From Rhipicephalus microplus (lineage: Eukaryota > Arthropoda > Arachnida > Ixodida > Ixodidae), in the NCBI RefSeq assembly GCF_043290135.1, contig NC_134701.1:199540601-199604600 (forward strand): DNA of 64,000 bases, read 5' to 3'. The translations under genes were made by a program, and so were the position numbers. The notes under the pieces were generated by a model that saw only the letters and a list, made by a program, of their open reading frames with translations, did not search any database and was not told the DNA's origin. Positions 40,540 through 53,618 of the stretch are shown piece by piece (the first letter of the stretch is position 1; each line of letters starts with the position of its first letter).

Positions 40540-41763
40540 ATGTGCTCCGTAGGAGCGGCGTTTGCGGCACATACTAGCCGCGGTAACAGGATGACCGAAG
40601 ACCAAGACGCAGGATATGAGATTATTTTGCCACCACTGCCCCTGCCCAAGGGACGCGTCGCGCAAAACACCGTGTTTTTACACGGTGATGTGCGTGGCAG
40701 ACCGTATCGAGTCGAAGATTTCCGAGACGCGCTCGGACCTACAGGACTGCTGCCGGAGGTGTTGGCACTGGGGGCCTACCAGATAAATCATGTCTGGGCA
40801 GTCACCATGAACAACGCGGACGCTACGAAACGCTTGCTGGATGTGAAGGAGTTGAAAGTCAAGGGCCGACGCTGCATCATCGTAGACCCCCAGGATCAGC
40901 AGGTGCGGCTGCGTCTTCATTGGCTGCTGTATGGCGTCAACGATGAAGACGTGCGAACGGCGTTGGCGGCTTATGGGAAGGTCGTACAAGTCACAAGGGA
41001 GCATTGGCGTGTTCAGGGTGTCAGCGACAAGGGTTCAACCACACGTACTGTGCTTCTTAAGCTCAAGAGTGGCGTGAAGGTTGAAGATCTCCCCCATCAA
41101 ATCAGGGTGGCTGGTGGACTGGCACTTGTGGTTGCACCTGGTCGGCCAATGCAGTGTCTGCGCTGCCAAGGTACCGGACATGTTAGAAGAGAGTGTAAGG
41201 TACCCCGATGCTCGCGTTGTCGGCGGTTCGGCCACAGCGAAGACGCGTGCATGCGCACGTACGCATCGGCTATCGGATCAGCCGAAGGTGACGACACAGC
41301 AGAGTTGGTGATGGAGGTGACCGAGGCTGAAGACGCGGCGAAAGGTGCAGGTGACGCGGTGAACCCTGAACCTTCAACAGGTACAGTTACACCGACTGGT
41401 GGTGATGAGCCAACAGCCAAAGCAGACATAGCATCTGGGGAGGTGGTTACTCAAGAGCCAACCAGCCAAACCGAAGAAGGCTTTACAAGCACCTCATCGA
41501 AGGAGCCTGAGCCGGTGGAATTAACCGAACTTCCAGTGTCGTGCGAGAGCATCAGTGGCTGGGCGCCAAGCAAAAGACCCCGCGAGCAGTCTGCAGGACG
41601 GCGTGAGGCGTCCAGCGAAAAGCAAGAAGAGGGGCCACCTGCGAAGGCGACTTCGTTCAGACGCAGCAGCACAAGGCTGCGTCCCAACCCGATATCGGAC
41701 AATCACTGGCCACCTTTGTCCTCCAGTGGCACGGGTCCACCTGGAGGCTCCGAAGATGTCTAG
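40540..41763 (+). CDS. LINE ORF1 protein, zinc-knuckle (copy 3)
   Basis: An intact 407-aa ORF1, almost identical to copy 2, with both C-x2-C-x4-H-x4-C knuckles at 206-219 and 224-237. Visible differences from copy 2 include RVAGGLALV for RVAGELALV and SISGWAPS for SISGGAPS. The near identity dates the duplication as recent relative to the divergence from copy 1. It cannot be assumed to be expressed. Confidence 0.88.
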   Translation: MCSVGAAFAAHTSRGNRMTEDQDAGYEIILPPLPLPKGRVAQNTVFLHGDVRGRPYRVEDFRDALGPTGLLPEVLALGAYQINHVWAVTMNNADATKRLLDVKELKVKGRRCIIVDPQDQQVRLRLHWLLYGVNDEDVRTALAAYGKVVQVTREHWRVQGVSDKGSTTRTVLLKLKSGVKVEDLPHQIRVAGGLALVVAPGRPMQCLRCQGTGHVRRECKVPRCSRCRRFGHSEDACMRTYASAIGSAEGDDTAELVMEVTEAEDAAKGAGDAVNPEPSTGTVTPTGGDEPTAKADIASGEVVTQEPTSQTEEGFTSTSSKEPEPVELTELPVSCESISGWAPSKRPREQSAGRREASSEKQEEGPPAKATSFRRSSTRLRPNPISDNHWPPLSSSGTGPPGGSEDV

Positions 41764-41869
41764 CTCTATGCTAGACGCTGAAGGTAAGCATCATGCCCCG
41801 GGCTAACTTCTTAACTGTGTACCGAAACTTTGAGTAGTGAAACTTTGAGCTGTTGCACCGAAACTTAGA

Positions 41870-44800
41870 GTGGCAACGTTAAATGTTCGAGGTCTCGCCG
41901 CCAAGCGGAAACAGAGCCAAGTCTACAGGCTACTTGTGGATCATGATCTGGATGTACTTGCTGTACAAGAAACAAAAGTAGACGGTGAGGAGGAGACCCG
42001 GGGCATGGTGCTGAGGTTTACGGCGCGTTACCACGCAATTGTAACTCAAGCAATAGGCACTTCTGCTGGCTGTGTTTTGTTCATTAAGAAGTTACCGGGT
42101 CTGGTAGTGCAAGATACTTTCTCTTGCCCGTCTGGTAGATTGGTTTCCTGTGATTTTGTATTCAATGATTGTCAGTGGCGTATAGTGTGTATTTATGCAC
42201 CAACCATTTGCGAGGAGCGATCAAATTTTTTTTCAAGCCTAAAGCAGCCCTTCACTTTGGAAAGGAAATATGTATTACTGGGTGATTTTAACTGCGTCCT
42301 CAATGGGCGAGATCGAGCAAATGGACGCGCCAATTACGATAAAAGTTGTAGGACGCTAGCGGACGTAGTTACTCAATTCGAGTTAGAAGACGTGGGCAGC
42401 TGTATGGAAGGAACGCGGGAGGTGCGTTTCACACATTTTCAGGGGAATAGCCATGCGCGCCTTGATCGCATTTACGTGTCGCTAGAATTAATAGCCCACT
42501 GCAAGACATATGCTGTTTGCCCAATACACTTTAGCGATCATTGTTTAGGTAAATGTGATATGGGAGAGAAAACACAAGGTGGAACTTTCTCATGGGAGCT
42601 GTGGAAGATGAATTCCACTTTGATCACTGACGAATATTTCTAAGATCAGGTTATGAACTGCATCAATGAAATAAAAAAGGGTGATGGAAATAAACTTGCA
42701 GAACAATGGGAAGAGTTCAAGCAGCAAATGAAAATAACAGCTATTGATCGTTCATGCGCATTGAGTTATGAAAAGAAAAAGAAAGAAAAAGAACTCCGAA
42801 AGACTTTGGAAAGACTAGTAGACTTGGAGTGCAGACAACCGGGAGAGTATAAAATTGACATACGCAACATTAAGCAGAAACTTGCACTACATGACGAGGA
42901 ACGCTACCGCGGTGCACTCGTCCGTGCTAGGGCCGAGGCTTTAGCGGCTGGAGAGACGCCAACCAAAAGAGCGTTAGGGGTGGAGAAAACGAACGCTCGA
43001 CGGAATCATATCGAGAAAATAGAGAAGGATGGTCACGAAGTAACTGATACGGACAGCATTTTATCCGTATTTTCAAGTCATTTTGAAAACCTTTTTGCGT
43101 GTAGACAGGCAAACCTAGAAAGATTTAAAGACGAATATTTAGGACTCATGCCGCAAGTGAGTGAGGAAGTGAAAAACGCTTTGGCATTATCTATATCTGC
43201 ATCTGAAGTTGAACGGGCGATTGATAAGTTAAATCCTGGGAAATCTCCAGGACCAGATGGTCTTTGTGCCAAGTGGTACAAATGTTTTAAAAGCGAATTG
43301 TCTTGCGGGCGTTTTTAACGGGCGTTTTACTTGCGGGCGTTTTTAACGAGGCATATGAGGAAAAGAAATTACCACCATCCTTTGGTGAATCGCGTACCGT
43401 TCTGATTCCGAAAACAGACGAGGTTGAAAAGCTCTGGCACGTCACAGCGTACAGGCCAATCGCACTGACAAACGTAGACTACAAAATATTAATGAAAATT
43501 TTGGCGGCCAGACTTCAGTCAGTAATAAAAGATATCGTCGGTCCACACCAAACGTGTGGAATAAAAGGTCGGTCCATAGTTACAAACGTTCATAAAATGC
43601 GATCCGTGCTCGAATGTGTTGAAACCTGTCATGCTCGTGTGGCCATACTCCAGCTGGATCTGGAGAAAGCGTTTGATTGCGTTTCCCACGCTCTTTTGTT
43701 TGCAGTATTGAAGCACATTAATGTTGGTAAGATAATTATTGACGGAGTAGCCATGGCATATCAGAACGGTAGTACGAGACTAATTATCAACAAGACATTG
43801 GGCCCCCCCATAAGAATCGAGCGCTCAGTGCGTCAAGGTTGCCCTGTTAGTCCACTTTTGTTTTGCATCTATATTGAAACTTTATGTCAGTCGATATTGC
43901 AGAATGACATCATTAATGGGTTTAGAGTACAATCTTCAAAGGTCAAACTACTCGCATACGCTGATGATGTTGCGATTTGTAGCACTACCTATGTCGGTAT
44001 TGAAGAATCAATCAGAGTTTCTAAATATTTCGCCGAAGTTACAGGAAGCCACATAAACTGGGGTAAATGCCTCGGCTTCTGGCATGGATATTGGCCTTCA
44101 ACACCAGAATTTTTCGCAGCCATTAAATGGACAAGAACGCCAGTTAAATATCTTGGAGTACCGCTCGAGTCATACAAAAGTACTGACGAATATTGGACAC
44201 AGCAAACGAAAGAAATTAAAGAAAAAGCGAATAGGTGGAATGCAACTTATCTGTCCATGTTTGCTAGGGCTACTGCATGCAACTGGTTTTTTGTGTCTAA
44301 GCTGTGGTATGTGATGCAAGTGCTGTACTGTTCCCGGGTCAATGTGCAAAAATTACATCGGGTGTTTGCAATACTTGTGTGGGGGTCTAGCTGGGAAAGG
44401 TGCAGTCGCACAAATTTGTTTAGACGGGTGAAGTGTGGAGGCCTTGGGCTAGGACATCTGTTTATCAAGCAGTTAGTAAATAGGTTTTTCTTTTTTCGTG
44501 AGACAATAGATCCTTTCCTACTAACAGTGTGTCAAACAAGACTAAGTAGACTGTTGCCCGAGTTTGTTGTGAGCACCCATGTTACCCCAGGGGCTGTGCA
44601 AGGATACATGAAAGAAGTAGTGGCCAGCGTGCGGTTTTTGTGTGTTCGCTTTTCAACTGACTACCTGTGGTCTGTTGGAAAGAAAAAACTGTACAAAGAT
44701 TTATGTGACACGATGCTCCCCGTCCCACTGTACAGAGTGCTATATACAGCACGCAAGGGCCAGAACGTACTTAAACGAGCAAAAAAAATGCCAGCAGCTC

Positions 44801-45258
44801 CAAGTGCGAAAACGTTCTTTTTCAAATTACACACTGGAACACTTCCTGTAAGAACCTTCCTAGAGGAGCGTGGGTTTTATATGCCTTGGGGATCTCACTG
44901 TCTAATCTGTAAGAAACCGGAAACTATCGACCATGTTTTCCTGCACTGTTGGGAAGTTTATTTTTGGGACGTATTACAAAGGACAATCAAAAAAGAGTTT
45001 CCGTTAGACCCTCATGGTATCAGGTATTTGGCAATAGAGAACGAGGATGGATTACCTTTCGATTTTATCATGATGACTGCCTTGCACAGTATATGGCGCT
45101 CTAGAATGGCTGGATTTCATTGTGACCCGGACAGAAGACCAGCAAGAGAGTATTTTAAGGAAAGCATCTCGAGATTACTTGAGGTAGTAAGAACAGACGA
45201 ATGTGTACCTTTGTGGGTAGAAAGGGTTGAAGCCCTACTGACCAAGAAGGAATTCTAG
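41870..45258 (+). pseudogene. LINE ORF2, nonsense plus frameshift (copy 3)
   Basis: The endonuclease half reads from 41870 to a TAA at 42641-42643, where copies 2 and 4 have TTA (Leu). The frame resumes at 42653 and runs to the shared frameshift at 43302-43348. The reverse transcriptase and CCHC half is 43303-45258, with LDLEKAFD, QGCPVSPLL and YADD intact. The nonsense change is private to this copy and so arose after the duplication. It would leave an isolated endonuclease of about 257 residues. Confidence 0.92.
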
Positions 45259-45370
45259 GATGCGATGTGTTATAGTTATGTTTTAAGTTTTTTTTTGTAT
45301 TGTATGTAGTGAATTGTAATATATCTTAGTAACCCGTTTGTGAAGTTTACCGGAAATAAAGAAAATAAAA

Positions 45371-45441
45371 GCTTGTGGTGTAGTGGTTATTACATCCGCC
45401 TAACACACGGAAGGCCCCAGGTTCGATCCCTGGCAGGCACA
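45371..45441 (+). tRNA. tRNA-Val(AAC) rebuilt downstream of LINE copy 3, lacking nt 1-2
   Basis: Same body as the unit at 29386, including the ACGGA anticodon-stem change, which confirms common descent by duplication. Confidence 0.78.
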
Positions 45442-45945
45442 AGAGCATTTCTTTTTTTAGTTTCAATATACGTCATTGAACAAAGACTCATTCATGAGAG
45501 CTCTGCACAGCTGTGCTTGTGGTGTAGTGGTTATCACATCCGCTTAACACGTGGAAAGCCCCAGGTTCGATCCCTGGCAGGCACAAGAGCACTTCTTTTT
45601 TACAGTTTCAATATACGCAATTGAACAAAGGCTCATTCGTGAGAGCTCTGAACAGCTGTGCTTGTGGTGTAGTGGTTATCACATCCGCCTAACACGCAGA
45701 AGGCCCCAGGTTCGATCCGTTGCAGGCACAAGAGCATTTCTTTTTTATTTTCAATATACGTCATTGAACAAAGACTCATTGATGAGAGCTCTGCACAGCT
45801 GTGCTTGTGGTGTAGTGGTTATCACATCCACTTAACACGTGGAAAGCCCCAGGTTCGATCCCTGGCAGGCACAAGAGCACTTCTTTTTTACAGTTTCAAT
45901 ATACGCAATTGAACAAAGGCTCATTCGTGAGAGCTCTGAACAGCT

Positions 45946-46007
45946 GTGCTTGTGGTGTAGTGGTTATCACATCCGCCTAACACGCGTAAGGCCCCAGGTT
46001 CGATCCC
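45946..46007 (+). pseudogene. tRNA-Val(AAC) truncated after box B
   Basis: A 22-bp deletion relative to 29961 and 59026 removes the 3' T-stem, the acceptor and the first part of the trailer, so box B runs straight into a T-run (GATCCCTTTTTTAC). Confidence 0.85.
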
Positions 46008-47653
46008 TTTTTTACATTTTCAATATACGTAATTGAACAAAGGCTCATTCGTGAGAGCTCTATACAGCCGTGCTTGTGGTGTAGTGGTTATCACATCCAC
46101 TTAATACGCGGAAGGCCCCAGGTTCGATCCCTGGCAGGCACAAGAGCATTTCTTTTTTTAGTTTCAATATACGTCATTGAACAAAGACTCATTCATGAGA
46201 GCTCTGCACAGCTGTGCTTGTGGTGTAGTGGTTATCACATCCGCTTAACACGTGGAAAGCCCCAGGTTCGATCCCTGGCAGGCACAAGAGCACTTCTTTT
46301 TTACAGTTTCAATATACGCAATTGAACAAAGGCTCATTCGTGAGAGCTCTGAACAGCTGTGCTTGTGGTGTAGTGGTTATCACATCCGCCTAACACGCAG
46401 AAGGCCCCAGGTTCGATCCGTTGCAGGCACAAGAGCACTTCTTTTTTCACAGTTTCAATATACTTCATTGAACAACGACTCATTTGTGAGAGCTCTGCTC
46501 AACTGTCCTTGTGGTGTAGTGGTTATCACATCCGCCTAACACGCGGAAGGCCGCAGGTTCTATCTCTGGCAGGCACAAGAGCATTTCTTTTTTATTTTCA
46601 ATATACGTCAATGAACAAAGACTCATTGATGAGAGCTCTGCACAGCTGTGCTTGTGGTGTAGTGTTTAGCACATCCGCCTAACACGCGGAAGGCCCCAGG
46701 TTCGATCCTTGGCAGGCACAAGAGTACTTCTTTTTTACAGTTTCAATATACGTCATTGAACAAACGCTCATTCGTGAGAGCTCTGCACAGCTGTACTTGT
46801 GGTGTAGTGTTTATCGCAACCGCCTTACGCGCGGAAGTACCAGGTTCGATCCCTGCCAGGCACGAGAGCATTTTTTTTACAGTTTCAATATACGTCTTTG
46901 AACAAAGACTAATTCATGAGAGCTCTGCACAACTGTGCTTGTGATGTAGTGGTTATCACATCCACTTAACTCGCGGAAGGCCCCAGGTTCTATCCCTGGC
47001 AGGATAAGAGCACTTCTTCTTTACAGTTTAAATATACGTCATTGAACAAAGGCTCATTCGTGAGAGCTCTGCACAGTTGTGCTTGTGGTGTAGTGGTTGT
47101 CACATCCGCCTAACACGCGGAAGGCCCCAGGTTCGATTCCTGGCAGGCACAAGAGCATTTCTTTTTTTTCAATATACGTCATTGAACAAAGGCTCATTCG
47201 TGAGAGATCTGCACAGCTGTGCTTGTGGTGTAGTGTTATCACATCCACTCAACACGCGGAAGGCCCCAGGTTCGATCCCTGACAGGCACAAGAGAACTTC
47301 TTTTTTACACTTTCAATATACGTCATTGAACGAAGGCTCATTCGTGAGAGGTCTGCAAAGCTGTGCTTGTGGTGTAGTGGTTATCACATCCACTTAATAC
47401 GCGGAAGGCGCCAGGTTCGATCTCTGGCAGGCACAAGAGCACTTCTCTTTTACAGTTTCAATATACGTCATTGCACAAAGGCTCATTCGTGAGACCTCTG
47501 CACAGCTGTGCTTGTGGTGTAGCGGTGGTCACATCCGCCTAACACGCAGAAGGCACAGGTTCGATCCCTGGCAGGCACAAGAGCACTTCTTTTTTTTGCA
47601 GTTTCAATATACGTCATTGAACAAAGACTCAATCGTGAGAGCTCTGCACAGCT

Positions 47654-47726
47654 GTGCTTGTGCTGTAGTGGTTATCACATCCGCCTAACACGCGGAAGGC
47701 CCCAGGTTCGATCCCTGGCAGGCACA
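47654..47726 (+). tRNA. tRNA-Val(AAC), box A TGCTGTAGTGG
   Basis: Canonical except for G10 changed to C, which breaks a D-stem pair and box A. The sister unit at 60756 keeps G. Confidence 0.7.
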
Positions 47727-49238
47727 AGAGCGTTTCTTTTTTTAGTTTCAATATACGTCATTGAACAAAGACTCATTCATGAGAGCTCTGCACAGCTGTG
47801 CTTGTCGTGTAGTGGTTATCACATCCGCTTAACACGCGCAAGGCCCCAGGTTCGATCCCTGGCAGGCACAAGAGCATTTTTTAGTTTCAACATACGTAAT
47901 TGAACAAAGGCTCATTCGTGAGGGCTGTGCACAGCTGTGCTTGTGGTGTAGTGGTTATTACATCCGCCTAACACGCGGAAGGCCCCAGGTTCGATCCCTG
48001 GCAGGCACAAGAGCATTTCTTTTTTTAGTTTCAATATACGTCATTGAACAAAGACTCATTCATGAGAGCTCTGCACAGCTGTGCTTGTGGTGTAGTGGTT
48101 ATTACATCCGCTTAACACGTGGAAAGCCCCAGGTTCGATCCCTGGCAGGCACAAGAGCACTTCTTTTTTACAGTTTCAATATACGCAATTGAACAAAGGC
48201 TCATTCGTGAGAGCTCTGAACAGCTGTGCTTGTGGTGTAGTGGTTATCACATCCGCCTAACACGCAGAAGGCCCCAGGTTCGATCCGTTGCAGGCACAAG
48301 CGCACTTCTATTTTCACAGTTTCAATATACTTCATTGAACAACGACTCATTGATGAGAGCTCTGCACAGCTGTGCTTGTGGTGTAGTGGTTATCACATCC
48401 ACTTAATACGCGAAAGGCCCCAGGTTCGATCTCTGGCAGGCACAAGAGCACTTCCTTTTTACAGTTTCAATATACGTCATTTAACAAAGGTTCATTCGTG
48501 AGAGCTTTGCACAGATGTGCTTGTGGTGTAGCGGTTATCACATCCGCCTAACACGCGGAAGACCCCAGGTTCGATCCCTGGCAGGCACAAGAGCACTTCT
48601 GTTTTTACAGTTTCAATATACGTCATTGAACAAAGACTCAATCGTGAGAGCTCTGCACAGCTGTGCTTGTGGTGTAGCGGTTATCACATCCGCTTCACAC
48701 GCGGAAGGCCCCAGGTTCAATCCCTGGCAGGCACGAGAGCATTTCTTTTTTTAATTTCAGTATACGTCATTGAACAGACTCATTCATGAGAGCTCTGCAC
48801 AGCTGTGCTTGTGGTGTAGTGGTTATCACATCCGCCTTACACGCGGAAGGCCCCAGGTTCGATCCCTGGCACGCACAAGAGCACTTCTCTTTTACAGTTT
48901 CAATGTACGTCATTGCACAAAGGCTCATTCGTGAGACCTCTGCACAGCTGTGCTTGTGGTGTAGCGGTTATCACATCCGCCTAACACGCAGAAGGCACAG
49001 GTTCGATCCCTGGCAGGCACAAGAGCACTTCTTTTTTTACAGTTTCAATATACGTCATTGAACAAAGACTCAATCGTGAGAGCTCTGCACAGCTGTGCTT
49101 GCGTTGTAGTGGTTATCACATCCGCCTAACACGCGGAAGGCCCCAGGCTCGATCCCTGGCAGACACAAGAGCGTTTCTTTTTTTAGTTTCAATATACGTC
49201 ATTGAACAAAGACTCATTCATGAGAGCTCTGCACAGCT

Positions 49239-49311
49239 GTGCTTGTGGTGTAGCGGTTATCACATCCGCCTAACACGCGGAAGACCCCAGGTTCGATCCG
49301 TTGCAGGCACA
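49239..49311 (+). tRNA. tRNA-Val(AAC), recombinant unit with damaged T-stem
   Basis: The left part has AGACC, as at 33136; the right part has CCGTTG, as at 3928-type units; and the following spacer matches that before 49384-type units. It marks a crossover joint. Confidence 0.65.
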
Positions 49312-49383
49312 AGAGCACTTCTTTTTTACAGTTTCAATATACGTCATTGAACAAAGGCTGATTCGTGAGAGCTCTGCACAGCT

Positions 49384-52300
49384 GTGCTTGTGGTGTAGCG
49401 GTTATCACATCCGCCTAACACGCGGAAGGCCTCAGGTTCGATCCCTGACAGGCACAAGAGCACTTCTTTTTTACAGTTTCAATATACGTAATTGAACAAA
49501 GGCTCATTTATGAGAGTCTATACAGCCGTTCTTGTGGTGTAGTGGTTATCAAATCCGCTTCACACGCGGAAGGCCCCAGGTTTGATTCCTGTAGGCACAG
49601 GAGCATTTATTTTTTAATTTCAATATACGTCATTGAACAAAGACTCATTCATGAGAGCTCTGCACAGCTGTGCTTGTGGTGTAGTGGTTATCACATCCGC
49701 CTTACACGCAGAAGGCCCCAGGTTCGATCCCTGGCATGCACAAGAGCACTTCTTTATTACAGTTTCAATATACGTCATTGAACAAAGGCTCATTCGTGAG
49801 ACCTCTGCACAGCTGTGCTTGTGGTGTAGCGGTTGTCACATCCGCCTAACACGCGGAAGGCCCCAAGTTCGATCCCTGGCAGGGACAAGAGCACTTCTTT
49901 TTTTACAGTTTCAATATACTTCATTGAACAAAGACTCCTTCGTGTCACTTTGCGCAGCTGTGCTTGTGGTGTAGCGGTTATCACGTCCGCCTAACACGCG
50001 GAAGGCCCCAGGTTCAATACCTGGCAGACACAAGAGCATTTCTTTATTTAGTTTCAATATACGTCATTGAACAAAGACTCATTCATGAGAGCTCTGCACA
50101 GCTGTGTTTGTGGTGTAGTGGTTATCACATGCGCTTAACGCGCGGAAAGCCCCAGGTCCGATCTCTGGCAGGCACTAGAGCACTTCTTTTTTACAGTTTC
50201 AATATACGTCATTGAACAAAGACTCATTCGTGAGAGCTCTGCACAGCTGTGCTTGTGGTGTAGTGGTTATCACATCCGCTTTACGCGCGGAAGGCACCAG
50301 GTTGGATCCCTGGCAGGAACGAGAGCATTTCTTTTTTTACAGTTTCAATATGCGTCTTTGAACAAAGACTCATTCGTGAGAGCTCTGCACAGCTGTGCTT
50401 GTGGTGTAGTGGTTATCACATCCGCCTTACACGCGGAAGGCCCCAGGTTCGATCCCTGGCAAGCACAAGAGCACTTCTTTTTTACAGTTTAAATATACGT
50501 CATTGAACAAAGGCTCATTTGTAAGAGCTCTGCACAGCTGTGCTTGTGGTGTAGTGGTTATCACATCCGCTTAACACGCGGAAGGCCCCAGGTTCGATCC
50601 CTGGCAGGCACAAGAGCATTTTTTTAGTTTTAATATACGTATTTGAACAAAGGCTCATTCGTGAGGGCTGTGCACAGCTGCGCTTGTGGTGTAGTGGTTA
50701 TACATCTGCCTAACACGCGGAAGGCCCCAGGTTCGATCCCTGGCAGGCACAAGAGCATTTCTTTTTTTAGTTTCAATTTACGTCATTGAACAAAGACTCA
50801 TTCATGAGAGCTCTGCACAGCTGTGTTTGTGGTGTAGTGGTTATCACATGCGCTTAACACGCGGAAGGCCCCAGGTCCGATCTCTGGCAGGCACTAGAGC
50901 ACTTCTTTCTTACAGTTTCAATATACGTCATTGAACAAAGACTCATTCGTGAGAGCTCTGCACAGCTGTGCTTGTGGTGTAGTGGTTATCACATCCGCTT
51001 TACGCGCGGAAGCCACCAGGTTGGATCCCTGGCAGGAACGAGAGCATATCTTTTTTTACAGTTTCAATATACGTCTTTGAACAAAGACTCATTCGTGAGA
51101 GCTCTGCACAGCTGTGCTTGTGGTGTAGTGGTTATCACATCTGCCTTACACGCGGAAGGCCCCAGGTTCGATCCCTGGCAGGCACAAGAGCGCTTCTTTT
51201 TTACAGTTTCAATATACGTCATTGAACAAAGGCTGATTCGTGAGAGCTCTGCACAGCTGTGCTTGTGGTGTAGCGGTTATCACATCCGCCTAACACGCGG
51301 AAGGCCTCAGGTTCGATCCCTGACAGGCACAAGAGCACTTCTTTTTTACAGTTTCAATATACGTAATTGAACAAAGGCTCATTTATGAGAGTCTATACAG
51401 CCGTTCTTGTGGTGTAGTGGTTATCAAATCCGCTTCACACGCGGAAGGCCCCAGGTTTGATTCCTGTAGGCACAGGAGCATTTATTTTTTAATTTCAATA
51501 TACGTCATTGAACAAAGACTCATTCATGAGAGCTCTGCACAGCTGTGCTTGTGGTGTAGTGGTTATCACATCCGCCTTACACGCAGAAGGCCCCAGGTTC
51601 GATCCCTGGCATGCACAAGAGCACTTCTTTATTACAGTTTCAATATACGTCATTGAACAAAGGCTCATTCGTGAGACCTCTGCACAGCTGTGCTTGTGGT
51701 GTAGCGGTTGTCACATCCGCCTAACACGCGGAAGGCCCCAAGTTCGATCCCTGGCAGGGACAAGAGCACTTCTTTTTTTACAGTTTCAATATACTTCATT
51801 GAACAAAGACTCCTTCGTGTCACTTTGCGCAGCTGTGCTTGTGGTGTAGCGGTTATCACGTCCGCCTAACACGCGGAAGGCCCCAGGTTCAATACCTGGC
51901 AGACACAAGAGCATTTCTTTATTTAGTTTCAATATACGTCATTGAACAAAGACTCATTCATGAGAGCTCTGCACAGCTGTGTTTGTGGTGTAGTGGTTAT
52001 CACATGCGCTTAACGCGCGGAAAGCCCCAGGTCCGATCTCTGGCAGGCACTAGAGCACTTCTTTTTTACAGTTTCAATATACGTCATTGAACAAAGACTC
52101 ATTCGTGAGAGCTCTGCACAGCTGTGCTTGTGGTGTAGTGGTTATCACATCCGCTTTACGCGCGGAAGGCACCAGGTTGGATCCCTGGCAGGAACGAGAG
52201 CATTTCTTTTTTTACAGTTTCAATATGCGTCTTTGAACAAAGACTCATTCGTGAGAGCTCTGCACAGCTGTGCTTGTGGTGTAGTGGTTATCACATCCGC

Positions 52301-53061
52301 CTTACACGCGGAAGGCCCCAGGTTCGATCCCTGGCAAGCACAAGAGCACTTCTTTTTTACAGTTTAAATATACGTCATTGAACAAAGGCTCATTTGTAAG
52401 AGCTCTGCACAGCTGTGCTTGTGGTGTAGTGGTTATCACATCCGCTTAACACGCGGAAGGCCCCAGGTTCGATCCCTGGCAGGCACAAGAGCATTTTTTT
52501 AGTTTTAATATACGTATTTGAACAAAGGCTCATTCGTGAGGGCTGTGCACAGCTGCGCTTGTGGTGTAGTGGTTATACATCTGCCTAACACGCGGAAGGC
52601 CCCAGGTTCGATCCCTGGCAGGCACAAGAGCATTTCTTTTTTTAGTTTCAATTTACGTCATTGAACAAAGACTCATTCATGAGAGCTCTGCACAGCTGTG
52701 TTTGTGGTGTAGTGGTTATCACATGCGCTTAACACGCGGAAGGCCCCAGGTCCGATCTCTGGCAGGCACTAGAGCACTTCTTTCTTACAGTTTCAATATA
52801 CGTCATTGAACAAAGACTCATTCGTGAGAGCTCTGCACAGCTGTGCTTGTGGTGTAGTGGTTATCACATCCGCTTTACGCGCGGAAGCCACCAGGTTGGA
52901 TCCCTGGCAGGAACGAGAGCATATCTTTTTTTACAGTTTCAATATACGTCTTTGAACAAAGACTCATTCGTGAGAGCTCTGCACAGCTGTGCTTGTGGTG
53001 TAGTGGTTATCACATCTGCCTTACACGCGGAAGGCCCCAGGTTCGATCCCTGGCAGGCACA
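49384..53061 (+). repeat. 1875-bp 13-unit duplication, head to tail
   Basis: Units 49384-51186 recur at 51259-53061 with the same unit order. Both halves share the variant with GCGCGG in place of ACGCGG after the anticodon (50104/51979). The block is adjacent, complete in whole units and nearly identical, as expected for a recent unequal exchange. Confidence 0.85.
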
Positions 53062-53561
53062 AGAGCGCTTCTTTTTTACAGTTTAAATATACGTCATTGA
53101 ACAAAGGCTCATTTGTGAGAGCTCTGCACAGCTGTGCTTGTGGTGTAGTGTTTATCACATCCACTTAACACGCGCAAGGCCCCAGGTTCGATCCCTGGCA
53201 AGCACAAGAGCACTTCTTTTTTACAGTTTCAATATACGTCATTGAACAAAGGCTGATTCGTGTCACTTTGCGCAGCTGTGCTTGTGGTGTAGCGGTTATC
53301 ACGTCCGCCTAACACGCGGAAGGCCCCAGGTTCGATACCTGGCAGACACAAGAGCATTTCTTTATTTAGTTTCAATATACGTCATTGAACAAAGACTCAT
53401 TCATGAGAGCTCTGCACAGCTGTGCTTGTGGTGTAGTGGTTATCACATCCGCTTAACACGCGGAAGGCCCCAGGTTCGATCCCTGGCAGGCACAAGAGCA
53501 TTTTTGTAGTTTCAATATACGTAGTTGAACGAAGGCTCATTCGTGAGGGCTGCGCACAGCT

Positions 53562-53577
53562 GCGCTTGTGGTGTAGT
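53562..53577 (+). pseudogene. tRNA-Val 5' stub left of LINE copy 4
   Basis: Identical in context to the stubs at 24499 and 40483. Bases 53564-53577 are the left target-site duplication. Confidence 0.92.
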
Positions 53578-53618
53578 CATTCTTTTGTCGGCACTCACGC
53601 GCGTCGGACGCAAGAATC

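Larger units (their letters stand above)
40499..45370 (+). mobile_element. Site-specific non-LTR retrotransposon, family B (copy 3)
   Basis: A 4872-bp copy nearly identical to copy 2, flanked by GCTTGTGGTGTAGT at 40485-40498 and 45371-45384. It shares the 28-bp duplication and frameshift and the same array flanks. It has one private nonsense change in ORF2 (42641-42643) and one extra T in the 3' UTR T-run. It arose by segmental duplication and not by a new insertion. Confidence 0.93.
21190..46006 (+). repeat. About 9-kb segmental duplication at offset 15984, carrying a LINE
   Basis: 21190 to about 30033 matches 37174 to about 46006 unit by unit, including LINE copies 2 and 3 and the tRNA units on both sides. 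The offset is 15984 up to the LINE 3' UTR and 15985 after a 1-bp T-run difference there. It changes at the 22-bp deletion near 46006. The shared flanks show that the LINE was copied with its surroundings. Confidence 0.88.
45371..53577 (+). repeat. tRNA-Val tandem array 4 (57 units plus a 5' stub)
   Basis: Start positions, AAC: 45371 (from nt 3),45513,45658,45801,45946 (truncated),46214,46359,46505,46648,46935,47079,47219,47508,47654,47798,47937,48081,48226,48517,48950,49095,49239,49384,49815,49960,50104,50540,50680,50823,51259,51690,51835,51979,52415,52555,52698,53134,53278,53422. TAC: 46793,48805,49670,50249,50395,50968,51114,51545,52124,52270,52843,52989. CAC: 48663,49528,51403. AAT: 46070,47363,48372. 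Bodies of 72 nt: 46793,46935,47219,47508,48950,49528,50680,51403,52555. A 13-unit block (49384-51258) is duplicated head to tail at 51259. Confidence 0.92.
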
